Assembly: GCA_947450115.1 (NCBI GenBank)
Contig: CANFUE010000018.1
Location: forward strand, 1 to 33,286
DNA length: 33,286 nt
From: Acidimicrobiaceae bacterium
Lineage (GTDB): Bacteria > Actinomycetota > Acidimicrobiia > Acidimicrobiales > Ilumatobacteraceae
Reading direction: 5' to 3'
Shown here: in pieces, positions 8,903 through 15,712 of the stretch
Numbering within the stretch: position 1 is the first letter of the stretch
Layout: the number at the start of each line of letters is the position of its first letter
Position numbers and translations under genes: made by a program
Notes under the pieces: generated by a model
What the model saw: the letters and a program-made list of their open reading frames with translations, nothing else
Databases searched by the model: none
What the model was told of the DNA's origin: nothing

Positions 8903-9375
8903 GGTGTTCCACCTATTTCAGACTTCAATTGACCAAATTCGTTGAGTGGCGATTCCACGTCATGGGCCACCGCATCGCTCAGATCACCCGTAGAGGCAAG
9001 TACTCCGGCAACGATGTCTGGCTCTACAGCAACAAAACGAGCCTGAGTAGAAGGCTTCATTCCCAAACGAGCCGCCTGTGCCGACAAGTTGTCGGGCGAA
9101 ATGAGAAGGGAGCGTTCGTGTCGCAATACGTTGTAATTATTCCGCGAGAGCTCAACAGTTTTTGAAAGCGAGTCGAGTTTCAACTGTTGCTTTGCTAGTT
9201 CCACGTGAACTAAAGCTGCGAGAAAAAAGACACCGCAAACAAGCGCAGCTGACACAACAAGTACCCAAAATGCCCTGCCACCACGTTGGGCTTCCACCAG
9301 GCGAGGACGAGACGGCGCAACGGCTCCTTTAAGTGGCAATGCCTTTTCAATAGGAAGTGCCATATTGCGCGCCAT
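8899..9375 (-). CDS. ftsL: FtsL-like divisome subunit
   Basis: FtsL is a small bitopic divisome protein that, with FtsB/DivIC and FtsQ, activates FtsWI. The 158-residue protein has a ~35-residue basic cytoplasmic region, one membrane helix (about 36-58), then a heptad-like helical stretch (VELAKQQLKLDSLSKTVELS) leading to SPDNLSAQAARLGM, the usual FtsL/DivIC-type ending of the coiled coil. A polar ~50-residue tail follows. Sequence identity in this family is poor, so the call rests on topology and on its place between rsmH and ftsI. The ATG is 1 bp past the rsmH stop with GGGGTGA upstream; another ATG four codons later is possible. Confidence 0.85.
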   Translation of the reverse strand: MARNMALPIEKALPLKGAVAPSRPRLVEAQRGGRAFWVLVVSAALVCGVFFLAALVHVELAKQQLKLDSLSKTVELSRNNYNVLRHERSLLISPDNLSAQAARLGMKPSTQARFVAVEPDIVAGVLASTGDLSDAVAHDVESPLNEFGQLKSEIGGTP

Positions 9376-9376
9376 C

Positions 9377-10327
9377 TCAGTTCACCCCAGCTGGAGCGAG
9401 TTTTTCTACTACGCGAAGGCGAGCCGAACGTGCCCGCGGATTACGGAGTTGCTCTTCTTTGGTTGGCGTTTCAGTACAACGCACACGCTTCACTAGTCGC
9501 ACTGCCCCACATCCACATGGCAAATCGGCTCGACACGTGCAGCCACCAGTTTCTGCTTCGCGCAAAATATTTTTGGCAATTCTGTCTTCGCCAGAGTGAT
9601 ATGAAATCACTGCAACGCGTCCTGCGGTGCGGGTATGACGAATTGCGCTTTCTAACGCCCGTGGCAACTGATCAAGTTCAGCATTGACCTCAATACGAAT
9701 GGCCTGAAAAGTGCGCTTTGCAGGGTGTCCGCCAGTACGGCGTGTTGCAGCAGGAATCGCTGTTGTCACCACAGCAGCTAATTGAGTGGTGCTCTGCACA
9801 GGCCGCGCCGCGATGATGGCGTCAGCAATTCGTGATGCAAAACGCTCATCTGAATAATCGCGCAAGATGCGAATGAGATCACCGCGCTCATAGGTATTCA
9901 CCACCTCGGCCGCAGTGAGCGACTGGCTTTGGTCCATACGCATGTCGAGGGGGGCATCGACACGGTAAGAAAAGCCGCGCTCAGAGCGGTCGAGTTGTGG
10001 TGAAGAAACTCCAAGGTCGAAAAGGGCCCCAGAGATTTCATCAATATGTAGCGACTCCAGCACGTCATCTATTTGCTCGAAACGAGCACGACGCACAGTT
10101 GCACGTTCTGCAAAGGCCGCTAAGCGTTCACTTGCAGTCGTTACTGCAAACTCATCACGATCTAAACCCAAAATAGAAATGTCATCGTTGCTCGACAACA
10201 GTTGCAGTGAATGACCTGCGCCGCCCAGCGTGGCATCAATAACTACACCACGAGGCACTGTTTGAAAAACAGCAATCACCTCATTCAGCATCACTGGGTC
10301 ATGAGAAAACACAGTTCTTTCGCTCAC
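9377..10327 (-). CDS. rsmH: 16S rRNA (cytosine1402-N4)-methyltransferase RsmH (MraW)
   Basis: RsmH is a SAM-dependent methyltransferase that modifies C1402 of 16S rRNA in the decoding centre. Its sequence shows HDPVMLNEV, the SAM-binding stretch VIDATLGGAGHS, GLDRDEFA, LFDLGVSSPQLD, ERGFSYRVDAPLDMRMD, FQAIRIEVNAEL and VISYHSGEDR. I place the start at the GTG at 10327, giving 316 residues, close to the ~313 of E. coli. This puts VSERTVFSHDPVML at the N-terminus, as in the family, with a good Shine-Dalgarno (GAGGGG, 6 bases away). An ATG at 10411 in the same frame would add 28 unconserved residues. The start and its ribosome binding site lie inside a very long predicted stem with upstream leader RNA (10318-10443). 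Confidence 0.93.
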   Translation of the reverse strand: MSERTVFSHDPVMLNEVIAVFQTVPRGVVIDATLGGAGHSLQLLSSNDDISILGLDRDEFAVTTASERLAAFAERATVRRARFEQIDDVLESLHIDEISGALFDLGVSSPQLDRSERGFSYRVDAPLDMRMDQSQSLTAAEVVNTYERGDLIRILRDYSDERFASRIADAIIAARPVQSTTQLAAVVTTAIPAATRRTGGHPAKRTFQAIRIEVNAELDQLPRALESAIRHTRTAGRVAVISYHSGEDRIAKNILREAETGGCTCRADLPCGCGAVRLVKRVRCTETPTKEEQLRNPRARSARLRVVEKLAPAGVN

Positions 10328-10443
10328 CGGCAGCCCCTCGGCCAACGAGTGCCGCCGGGATTTCTCCCCGGAACAAGCGAGACGGTAGCGGGCGGAGTTG
10401 GAGCTAGCCATCTTGCCGACCGAGAGACTGCCGGTGAGCGAAA
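10318..10443 (-). promoter_or_regulatory. Long leader hairpin covering the rsmH ribosome binding site and start codon
   Basis: In the minus-strand transcript, 10443-10428 reads UUUCGCUCACCGGCAG and is perfectly complementary to 10333-10318 (CUGCCGGUGAGCGAAA), which contains the rsmH GTG. Going inward the pairing continues for 13 more positions (10427-10415 with 10334-10346) if five G-U pairs are allowed, giving 29 uninterrupted pairs, 24 of them Watson-Crick. The GAGGGG ribosome binding site is inside this stem. The loop (about 10350-10411) contains a smaller hairpin with CCGGGG and CCCGG arms, and an in-frame ATG at its 5' edge (10411). No U-run follows, so it is not an ordinary terminator. 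A role in controlling rsmH translation or mRNA processing is inference; the complementarity is read directly. Confidence 0.75.
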
Positions 10444-10481
10444 TTCGTGTACTTCTCTTTGGGGGTTGTGTGTCGTGGTGA

Positions 10482-10898
10482 TCATGCGTCGGCCCCTGCA
10501 ATTTGCACAGTGCCTTTCGTATTGATGCGTCCGAAGCGAAGTGGCTCCCAAATTTCCACTCGATCGAACGCACCGCTCACTACAACTTTGGAATTCAAGG
10601 AGAGCCCTGCGTATTCACGCAATTGCTCTTCAATGTTGATGCGACCTTGTGCATCGATGGATACCTCCACCATGTTGCTTGCCAAAGCACGCATCTGGTT
10701 GCGGTCCATTTCGCCACGTCGCACTTTGGCTAGGACTTCTGCAGCTTCTGCTTCAAATGCCTCAGCACTTAAAACGTCGACACACATGTCTTGTCCAAAA
10801 GCGAGATAGCAACGGGGCTCTAAACGCGGCCGGAATGCAGCAGGCAACGCCAAGCGACCCTTGGGGTCTAATTGGCGCTCGTGTACTCCGACAAACAC
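10482..10898 (-). CDS. mraZ: Transcriptional regulator MraZ
   Basis: MraZ is an AbrB-fold DNA-binding protein that forms rings and represses its own dcw promoter in studied bacteria. From the GTG at 10898 the product has 138 residues and begins VFVGVHERQLDPKGRLALPAAFR, matching the family's start (MF-x-G...LD-x-KGR-x-LP-x-x-FR). The second repeat of the fold is seen in VSIDAQGRINIEEQLREYAGL. GGAG lies 5 bases before the GTG. The open frame extends to 10997, and an ATG at 10970 could be chosen automatically, but that ATG overlaps the -10 element of the promoter upstream of this gene, so it would not be transcribed. The gene heads the dcw cluster; rsmH follows after a structured 154-nt interval. 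Confidence 0.92.
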   Translation of the reverse strand: MFVGVHERQLDPKGRLALPAAFRPRLEPRCYLAFGQDMCVDVLSAEAFEAEAAEVLAKVRRGEMDRNQMRALASNMVEVSIDAQGRINIEEQLREYAGLSLNSKVVVSGAFDRVEIWEPLRFGRINTKGTVQIAGADA

Positions 10899-10944
10899 GT
10901 GATCTCCGTCTTGGTACCCAGTCTCCACCCGACTAGGAAGCGGG

Positions 10945-11009
10945 CACCACCTCCCCCCAGCAATCTCCATTATGCCCCACTTTTCCCCACTATGCAACTA
11001 TTTCCCCCA
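10945..11009 (-). promoter_or_regulatory. MraZ-type operator: TGGGG-like boxes in a 10-bp register
   Basis: On the minus strand, boxes start exactly 10 bp apart. In transcription order they are TGGGG (11009-11005), AGTTG (10999-10995, degenerate), TGGGG (10989-10985), TGGGG (10979-10975), TGGAG (10969-10965), TGGGG (10959-10955) and TGGTG (10949-10945), with 5-bp spacers throughout. Known MraZ sites are three or so TGGGN repeats separated by 5 bp, upstream of mraZ. The match here is exact in sequence and spacing, and the array is longer than usual (four perfect boxes, two with one mismatch, one poor). It spans the promoter from the -35 into the 5' leader, as expected for autorepression. Confidence 0.85.
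10969..10997 (-). promoter_or_regulatory. Predicted sigma-70-type promoter of mraZ and the dcw cluster
   Basis: The minus strand has TTGCAT (10997-10992) as a -35 candidate, a 17-bp spacer, and CATAAT (10974-10969, five of six consensus bases) as the -10. Two perfect TGGGG boxes fill the spacer. Transcription would begin around 10962, leaving a leader of about 65 nt before the mraZ GTG. The -35 is weak (three of six). Its placement inside the MraZ boxes is what makes the call credible. Confidence 0.7.
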
Positions 11010-11070
11010 CAAATTCTGAGGAAAAGGGAGAATAGGGCCAATAGACGAACAAAAAAGGACCCTGAAACGC

Positions 11071-11093
11071 GAAAAATGCCCTAAAAAGGGCAT
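11071..11093 (-). terminator. Rho-independent terminator after the lipoate-ligase-like gene
   Basis: The minus strand reads ATGCCCT, a TTTT loop, AGGGCAT, then TTTTC. The perfect 7-bp stem followed by a short T-run, 53 bp after the stop at 11146, is a typical intrinsic terminator. It would isolate the upstream gene group from the mraZ promoter. Confidence 0.75.
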
Positions 11094-11124
11094 CGGGAGG
11101 CTCAAAATGGGCTGTTTTTACTGG

Positions 11125-11139
11125 TGGGGCAAAGTGGGG
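11125..11139 (+). promoter_or_regulatory. Second, inverted pair of TGGGG boxes
   Basis: The plus strand reads TGGGG, CAAAG, TGGGG: two perfect MraZ-type boxes with the same 5-bp spacer as the main operator but opposite orientation. It lies 6 bp past the stop of the ligase-like gene, and its first box starts 120 bp from the outermost box of the main array. It could be an auxiliary site allowing DNA looping by an MraZ ring, or chance in a G-rich stretch. Confidence 0.45.
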
Positions 11140-11145
11140 GTTATT

Positions 11146-11793
11146 TCATAGCGCCGGGAAGGTCATATCGACCGACCGCAGCGCCATGGGAACGTGGGCA
11201 GCGAGCTGAGCGACGCGAGCCACGTCGTGATGCAACCCTGGCAGCATCGCAATATGCAATGCAGCATCCCAATGGAAATATGCAATGCATTGAAAGCGTG
11301 CGTAGTCACGCGTGCGACGTTGACTAATGCCCACTAGTTTCCCGCGAGTATTTTCACCAGCAGGAAATACTTCACCAGAACCTCGCCCCGCAAAGCACAC
11401 CAGGTCAGACCAGTCATTACGTTCAAATGCGCCTCGGTGCACCTGCGCCGAAGACATCCCCACGCTGGCAAGTAGCGATACCCACCAGTCACCAATCCAC
11501 CACATTGATTTTCCAATGTCGTCATTCCACAACGCATCTCCACGAGGCACAACAATGTCAATCCATAAAGATTCAGTGGGGTGCACGTACACCGCTCCTC
11601 CACCACTACGCCTGCGTACCACGTCGATCCCATTGGCCTCGCAAAACGAATGATCAACATCATCTTCTTTTTGTGAAGAACCTAAAACGATTGATGGTCG
11701 CGTAGGGGTGAGCAACCACACACCTCGCTCGATGGGTAAAACCGTGTGGTGGAGTTCTTCGGCAGTGCCTTCGCGTTTATGAAGCAAGGGCAA
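11146..11793 (-). CDS. Biotin/lipoate A/B protein ligase family protein
   Basis: The 215-residue protein has the LplA/LipB/BirA catalytic fold. RRRSGGGAVYVHP near residue 60 is the conserved Arg-x-x-Gly-Gly-Gly-Ala-Val loop that binds the lipoyl or biotinyl adenylate, and GKLVGISQRRTRDYARFQ has the catalytic-lysine region of LplA-type enzymes. It is shorter than typical LplA (~330) and lacks its C-terminal accessory domain, so it may be a lipoate ligase core, an octanoyltransferase variant, or a related acyltransferase. The far-upstream start is a TTG at 11793 overlapping the HNH gene by 17 bp; the true start may be slightly downstream. It is followed by an intrinsic terminator. No lipoate-dependent enzyme is nearby. 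Confidence 0.75.
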   Translation of the reverse strand: MPLLHKREGTAEELHHTVLPIERGVWLLTPTRPSIVLGSSQKEDDVDHSFCEANGIDVVRRRSGGGAVYVHPTESLWIDIVVPRGDALWNDDIGKSMWWIGDWWVSLLASVGMSSAQVHRGAFERNDWSDLVCFAGRGSGEVFPAGENTRGKLVGISQRRTRDYARFQCIAYFHWDAALHIAMLPGLHHDVARVAQLAAHVPMALRSVDMTFPAL

Positions 11794-12274
11794 GGTACGG
11801 CTTCCATTGGTCGGGCACGGTCACAACCGACAAGGTGATCCACGACGACTCACGTGGCACATATGGCTTTGCCACCAACGGCATCCCTGCTTCTTCGGGA
11901 GTGCGGTCACGTTTGCGCAAATTACACGTACGACATGCAGCAGCAACGTTTTCCCAAACGTGCATACCACCGCGCGACTTTGGCAATACGTGGTCGATAC
12001 TGTCGGCCGGCGCACCGCAGTACTGACACGCGTGTCCGTCACGCGCCATGATGGCACGACGTGACATTGCAGTGTGGCGACTATAAGGAACCTTCACCAT
12101 GTACTTGAGCCGCACTACTAGTGGCGAAGCAAGTGTGAAGCGTTCCGAACGCATTTCCGTACCATCATTTTCAATGAGTTCTGCTTTTTCTGAGAGCACT
12201 AAACATGTGGCACGGCGCACAGAAACAATACTCAGTGGCTCGAAAGTTGCATTGAGAACGAGCGCACTTTTCAT
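11777..12274 (-). CDS. HNH endonuclease family protein
   Basis: A 165-residue protein with a zinc-ribbon HNH nuclease core: CQYC, then SIDHVLPKSRGG with the catalytic-type Asp-His, HVWENVAAAC as the HNH helix, and CRTCNLRKRDRTPEEAGM closing the zinc site. The N-terminal ~70 residues (ALVLNATFEPLSIVSVRRA) are conserved in this widespread stand-alone family and are not a restriction specificity domain. Members are typical chromosomal housekeeping-type genes in actinobacteria with unproven function, perhaps DNA repair. No methyltransferase or phage gene is nearby, so I do not read it as restriction or homing. It overlaps the next gene by 17 bp. Confidence 0.88.
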   Translation of the reverse strand: MKSALVLNATFEPLSIVSVRRATCLVLSEKAELIENDGTEMRSERFTLASPLVVRLKYMVKVPYSRHTAMSRRAIMARDGHACQYCGAPADSIDHVLPKSRGGMHVWENVAAACRTCNLRKRDRTPEEAGMPLVAKPYVPRESSWITLSVVTVPDQWKPYLALAS

Positions 12275-12299
12275 TTCTACAACCGTTGCGATCTTTGTC

Positions 12300-12539
12300 T
12301 CACGAAAGGTGCTTCCACTCGCGGCACCACTGCAAGTAACTCACCACATCATGAGCAACCATGGGATGTTGTTCATTTCCATACTGAATGGTGTTGCGCA
12401 TTTTCATGTATTCACGATTCGGCAACGGCAAAAAGGGTGCAGCTGTCCACCAGCGGCGCGGTGTGAGACGCAACCACTGCCGCAACGCTGTTCCCCACAA
12501 TGTGGGACGAACGAGAACTGCACCCACCACCTGCATCAT
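12300..12539 (-). CDS. Small conserved protein of unknown function
   Basis: 79 residues, starting MM and overlapping the acyl-CoA dehydrogenase stop as ATGA. It has LWGTALRQWLRLTPRRWW, a basic amphipathic N-terminal helix, then APFLPLPNREYMKMRNTIQYG and a C-terminal helix DVVSYLQWCREWK. The pattern of a Trp-rich basic helix, a PFLPLP-type turn and a YLxWC end resembles short actinobacterial proteins I have seen beside acyl-CoA dehydrogenase genes, but I know no function. There is no membrane segment or metal site. Tight coupling to its neighbours and the conserved-looking motifs argue it is real. Confidence 0.7.
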   Translation of the reverse strand: MMQVVGAVLVRPTLWGTALRQWLRLTPRRWWTAAPFLPLPNREYMKMRNTIQYGNEQHPMVAHDVVSYLQWCREWKHLS

Positions 12540-13756
12540 GCGGGTCGTGGCTCCTTAGGCAGCCCCAGAACCATTTCACCAACAATGTTGCGCTGTACTT
12601 GTGATGAACCTGCATAAATCGTTCCGGCGCGAGCGTTTAAGAATGTCATCGCCCAGCTGTTGGTGGAGTTCGGCGCACCTGCATCGTCGGCACCAAATGC
12701 GCTCGACGGACGTCGTCCCGTTGGCACCATTGCGTCGGCTCCCATGATGTCCATTGCGAGCTCTGTAACGACCTTGTGATATTCGCTCCAAAACAATTTG
12801 CCAATTGCCGCATCGGGGCCGGGGTGATGACCTTGCAAGAACTGAGTAAGCGTACGCATGCCGAGGTAACGCATCATTTGGACCTTCGAGTGACACCAAG
12901 CCAATCGTTGGCGAATACGCGGGTCGGTATTCACGCCGCGCTCTTTTGCCATGAGCAACAAACGGTCAAGTTCTGCTTGGTAACGAATGGGGCTTACCGC
13001 AGCGGCCTCTCCGCGCTCGAAGCCAAGAAGGGTCATGGCAACTGCCCAACCATTGTTCACTCCACCAATGACTTCACCTTTGGGTGCAACAGCATCGGTG
13101 TAGAACACCTCGTTGAATTCGCTTTCACCAGAAATCATTTTGATGGGGCGCACTTCAATTCCGGGTTGACGCATGTCGACCAAGATGAAAGAAATTCCTT
13201 TGTGTCGCGGCGCATCGGGGTCGGTACGAGCCAAGGTGAAAATATGGTCGGCAAGATGACCTGCAGAGGTCCAAATTTTTTGACCATTGAGAATCCACTG
13301 ATCGCCATCGAGTTCTGCTTTCAAACCCACGTTGCTGAGGTCGGAGCCGGCATTGGGTTCGCTGTAGCCCTGGCACCACACATCGTCGCCCGACAAAATA
13401 CGAGGAAGGTAGTGCTTCTTTTGTTCTTCGGTTCCCCAACGCAACAAAGTGTTGCCCAACATTTGAATACCGAACACATCGTTCGGCCCGCCACCAGGCA
13501 CGCCTGCGCGCGCAAACTCTTCAGCCAAAATCACTTGCTCTAAAGCAGTGAGCCCAGCACCGCCGTACTCCACAGGCCAGTTCGGAGCGAGATAACCAGC
13601 TGCTGCCAAAACGGCGCGCCACTCGGTGACGAATTTTTCAAGTGCTTCACCTTCGAGCTGTCCGGTGCCACCCCAATTCCGAGGAAGTTTCTCGGCGAGA
13701 AAGGCCTGAACCTTGGTACGATAGACAGCGGCTTCTGGTGGGTAAACGGGATGCAT
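12536..13756 (-). CDS. Acyl-CoA dehydrogenase (FadE type)
   Basis: A 406-residue FAD-dependent acyl-CoA dehydrogenase acting in fatty acid or sterol side-chain oxidation. It shows the N-terminal helical domain with APNWPVEYGGAGL, the FAD/substrate strand WCQGYSEPNAGSDL, GQKIWTSAGHLAD, and the C-terminal AGTIYAGSSQVQRNIVGEMVLGLP. In medium-chain enzymes the catalytic base is the Glu of IYEG; here it is Ala. LLGFERGEA carries a Glu at the position used by isovaleryl- and long-chain-type enzymes (the LERL-like site), so activity is likely kept. Substrate cannot be told from the sequence. It lies 9 bp after the DUF3040 gene. Confidence 0.92.
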   Translation of the reverse strand: MHPVYPPEAAVYRTKVQAFLAEKLPRNWGGTGQLEGEALEKFVTEWRAVLAAAGYLAPNWPVEYGGAGLTALEQVILAEEFARAGVPGGGPNDVFGIQMLGNTLLRWGTEEQKKHYLPRILSGDDVWCQGYSEPNAGSDLSNVGLKAELDGDQWILNGQKIWTSAGHLADHIFTLARTDPDAPRHKGISFILVDMRQPGIEVRPIKMISGESEFNEVFYTDAVAPKGEVIGGVNNGWAVAMTLLGFERGEAAAVSPIRYQAELDRLLLMAKERGVNTDPRIRQRLAWCHSKVQMMRYLGMRTLTQFLQGHHPGPDAAIGKLFWSEYHKVVTELAMDIMGADAMVPTGRRPSSAFGADDAGAPNSTNSWAMTFLNARAGTIYAGSSQVQRNIVGEMVLGLPKEPRPA

Positions 13757-13765
13757 ACCCGCAAT

Positions 13766-14122
13766 CTAGTCGCGAGGGAAACGGTCGCGCATCCGTGCGG
13801 CACCGATACGGCTATTTTTTAGTGAAGCCGCAAGATCTTGCACCCCTACTTTGCCAATGGCACGTAGTTGTCGTTCAATGACCAAAGCACATCCGAGCAT
13901 CACGAGAAAACCACCAAATGCGAGCAGAAAATGAATTTGCAGTGCGACGACGGTGAAAATTAACCCTGCCAATGCGCCAAGACCTGCCCAACGCACCGTT
14001 TTTGCCGACTGGCGGTACATGCCTGCGGGCGATGTATTTTGCGCAAAGCGCTCATCGGACTGCAGCTGTTCTTCAATTTGGCGCAAGATGCGCTGCTCGT
14101 CGTCTGATAAAGGCACGCTCAT
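13766..14122 (-). CDS. DUF3040 membrane protein
   Basis: A 118-residue protein starting MSVPLSDDEQRILRQIEEQL, the signature of the actinobacterial DUF3040 family. A polar ~40-residue N-terminal part is followed by two adjacent membrane helices (about 46-62 and 65-85) and a short basic tail. Family members are common near the dcw cluster of actinobacteria, as here; the function is unknown. The ATG is well separated from dinB upstream by 73 bp, which could hold its own promoter, though I see no convincing one. Confidence 0.85.
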   Translation of the reverse strand: MSVPLSDDEQRILRQIEEQLQSDERFAQNTSPAGMYRQSAKTVRWAGLGALAGLIFTVVALQIHFLLAFGGFLVMLGCALVIERQLRAIGKVGVQDLAASLKNSRIGAARMRDRFPRD

Positions 14123-14195
14123 AGTCTCTCACGTTATGGCGTCCATCTCAATACACAACCCATAACTCGCAGGTAAGAAATACCTCTGTGACCTT

Positions 14196-15389
14196 CTAGA
14201 GCGCAGACCCAGGACGAATTGCCCCTTTGCCAAATTTCTCACGAATATGGTCTATCGCTTCACTTGCTTGATCCCAAGAATCGTCTTGAACTCGGTCTTC
14301 GTCAAAAAGTGAAGGTTGCGCACGTTCATCGGTGAAGTTGCTGGTACTCACCCCCAGAAGTCTGACCCCTGGAGCAAGGTTGATGTTGCTCAGCAGCGGC
14401 GTTAATGCATCAACAAGACTTGGCCCGCTCGACTTTCCACCATCGGTGGTAATGCTGCGCGTGATGGAATGAAAATCTGAAAATTTTACTTTGAGCGTTA
14501 ATGTTCGCGCCAAGGTCTGATGCGCGCGCAAGCGTGACGCCACTGCATCACATAGGCGCACAAGATGTTGATGCACTTCGTCTTGTGTAAAAAGGTCTTC
14601 GTGGAAGGTTTCTTCATGCCCAATTGATTTCACGTCACGTTCTGATTCCACTGGCCGGTCATCTCTGCCATGAGATAGATCGAAAAGATGCTTGCCATGA
14701 GCATCGCCCACTGCAACCGTGAGCACATCGAGCGGAAGAGCCGCTAGGTCGCCAATGGTTTTAATGCCAATACGGTCGAGCTTTTCCTGTGTCACTGGCC
14801 CAACACCCCACAGCGACTTCATAGGCAATGGATGCAAAAACGACAACTCGCTCCCCTTTTCTACTTGCACTACACCCTTGCCTTCGCGCACTCCTTCTGC
14901 GGTGGCAATTGGCTTTGCAGCCTTTGAAGCAATTTTTGCAATGAATTTGTTTGTGGCAATTCCGACAGAACAGGGAATATCGATTTCGCTACGAATACGT
15001 CGACGCAGTAGTTCTGCAATCTCTAGCGCACTTCCAAATATTTTCAGCGAACCGGTGACATCGAGGAATGCTTCGTCGAGCGCAAGGCCCTCAACATGGG
15101 GAGTGACCGAATGAAAAATATTGTGCACTTCCGCACTTACCTCTTGATACAAGGCATGATTGCCTGGCAAGAAGATGGCGTCGGGGCACAACCGCTGCGC
15201 ATGAATTGAGCCCATGGCACTAAAGACCCCAAACCTGCGCGCCTCATACGATGCCGCAGCAACCACGCCTCGTGGGCCTGCGCCACCCACAACAACAGGC
15301 TTTCCTCGTAACTCGGGCCGCTCACGTAGTTCAACAGCCACATAGAACATGTCCATATCAACATGCAGAATGACGCGTTCAGGGTTCAT
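14196..15389 (-). CDS. dinB: DNA polymerase IV (Y-family translesion polymerase)
   Basis: The 397-residue Y-family polymerase copies damaged templates with low fidelity. It shows HVDMDMFYVAVE with the first catalytic Asp, YEARRFGVFSAMG (finger/steric-gate region), LALDEAFLDVTGS with the catalytic Asp-Glu pair (usually SIDEAYLDVT), NKFIAKIASKAAKP, the helix-hairpin region LWGVGPVTQEKLDRIGI, and a little-finger domain. QPSLF near residue 360 fits a sliding-clamp-binding motif. It is divergent from the small gene at 15416, with only 26 bp between them and no recognisable LexA box. Confidence 0.95.
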   Translation of the reverse strand: MNPERVILHVDMDMFYVAVELRERPELRGKPVVVGGAGPRGVVAAASYEARRFGVFSAMGSIHAQRLCPDAIFLPGNHALYQEVSAEVHNIFHSVTPHVEGLALDEAFLDVTGSLKIFGSALEIAELLRRRIRSEIDIPCSVGIATNKFIAKIASKAAKPIATAEGVREGKGVVQVEKGSELSFLHPLPMKSLWGVGPVTQEKLDRIGIKTIGDLAALPLDVLTVAVGDAHGKHLFDLSHGRDDRPVESERDVKSIGHEETFHEDLFTQDEVHQHLVRLCDAVASRLRAHQTLARTLTLKVKFSDFHSITRSITTDGGKSSGPSLVDALTPLLSNINLAPGVRLLGVSTSNFTDERAQPSLFDEDRVQDDSWDQASEAIDHIREKFGKGAIRPGSAL

Positions 15390-15415
15390 TTCACTTCACA
15401 GCCTACGATGTCTCT

Positions 15416-15712
15416 GTGTCTTCGCTTCCCACCCCTTCCAACAACGCTTTCCCAACAACTGAACGCCCCCTTTCCGCGCTTCCCCCGCGAGGTGCGCGCA
15501 TCGCCGCATTTTGCTCCATCGTGTTTGGCGGCATTGCGGGCGGCCTCATCGGCTTTGCTCTTGTCGATCTCCAATGTTCCGGAGCGTGCAACACTCCCGA
15601 AGGCATTGGTGTGTTTGTGGGAGCAACGCTCACCGCCGCCGGCATGGGCGTGGTGGCAGTACTCGTCTTACGTGCTTTAGGCGAATGGAAAGAATTGCAG
15701 GATAAGAAATGA
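15416..15712 (+). CDS. Small two-helix membrane protein, function unknown
   Basis: 98 residues from a GTG, with a Pro/Ser-rich cytoplasmic N-terminus, two hydrophobic segments (about 28-50 and 63-86), and between them a short loop, DLQCSGACNTPEGIG, with two Cys that could form a disulfide outside the cell. The stop overlaps the next start as ATGA, suggesting coupling to the inositol-monophosphatase-family gene. No clear ribosome binding site is seen before the GTG. I do not recognise the family; the real-gene call rests on topology and coupling. Confidence 0.65.
   Translation: MSSLPTPSNNAFPTTERPLSALPPRGARIAAFCSIVFGGIAGGLIGFALVDLQCSGACNTPEGIGVFVGATLTAAGMGVVAVLVLRALGEWKELQDKK

Noticed and set aside
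8512-9165. A 217-codon plus-strand open frame across the ftsL/ftsI junction
   Set aside because: It is antisense to the well-supported ftsI and ftsL genes, with no domain features or ribosome binding site.
11777-12274. Restriction or homing-endonuclease role for the HNH protein
   Set aside because: No methylase, intron, intein or phage context; the protein matches a stand-alone chromosomal family.
12776-13543. A 255-codon plus-strand open frame
   Set aside because: Lies wholly inside the acyl-CoA dehydrogenase gene on the other strand and shows no domain.
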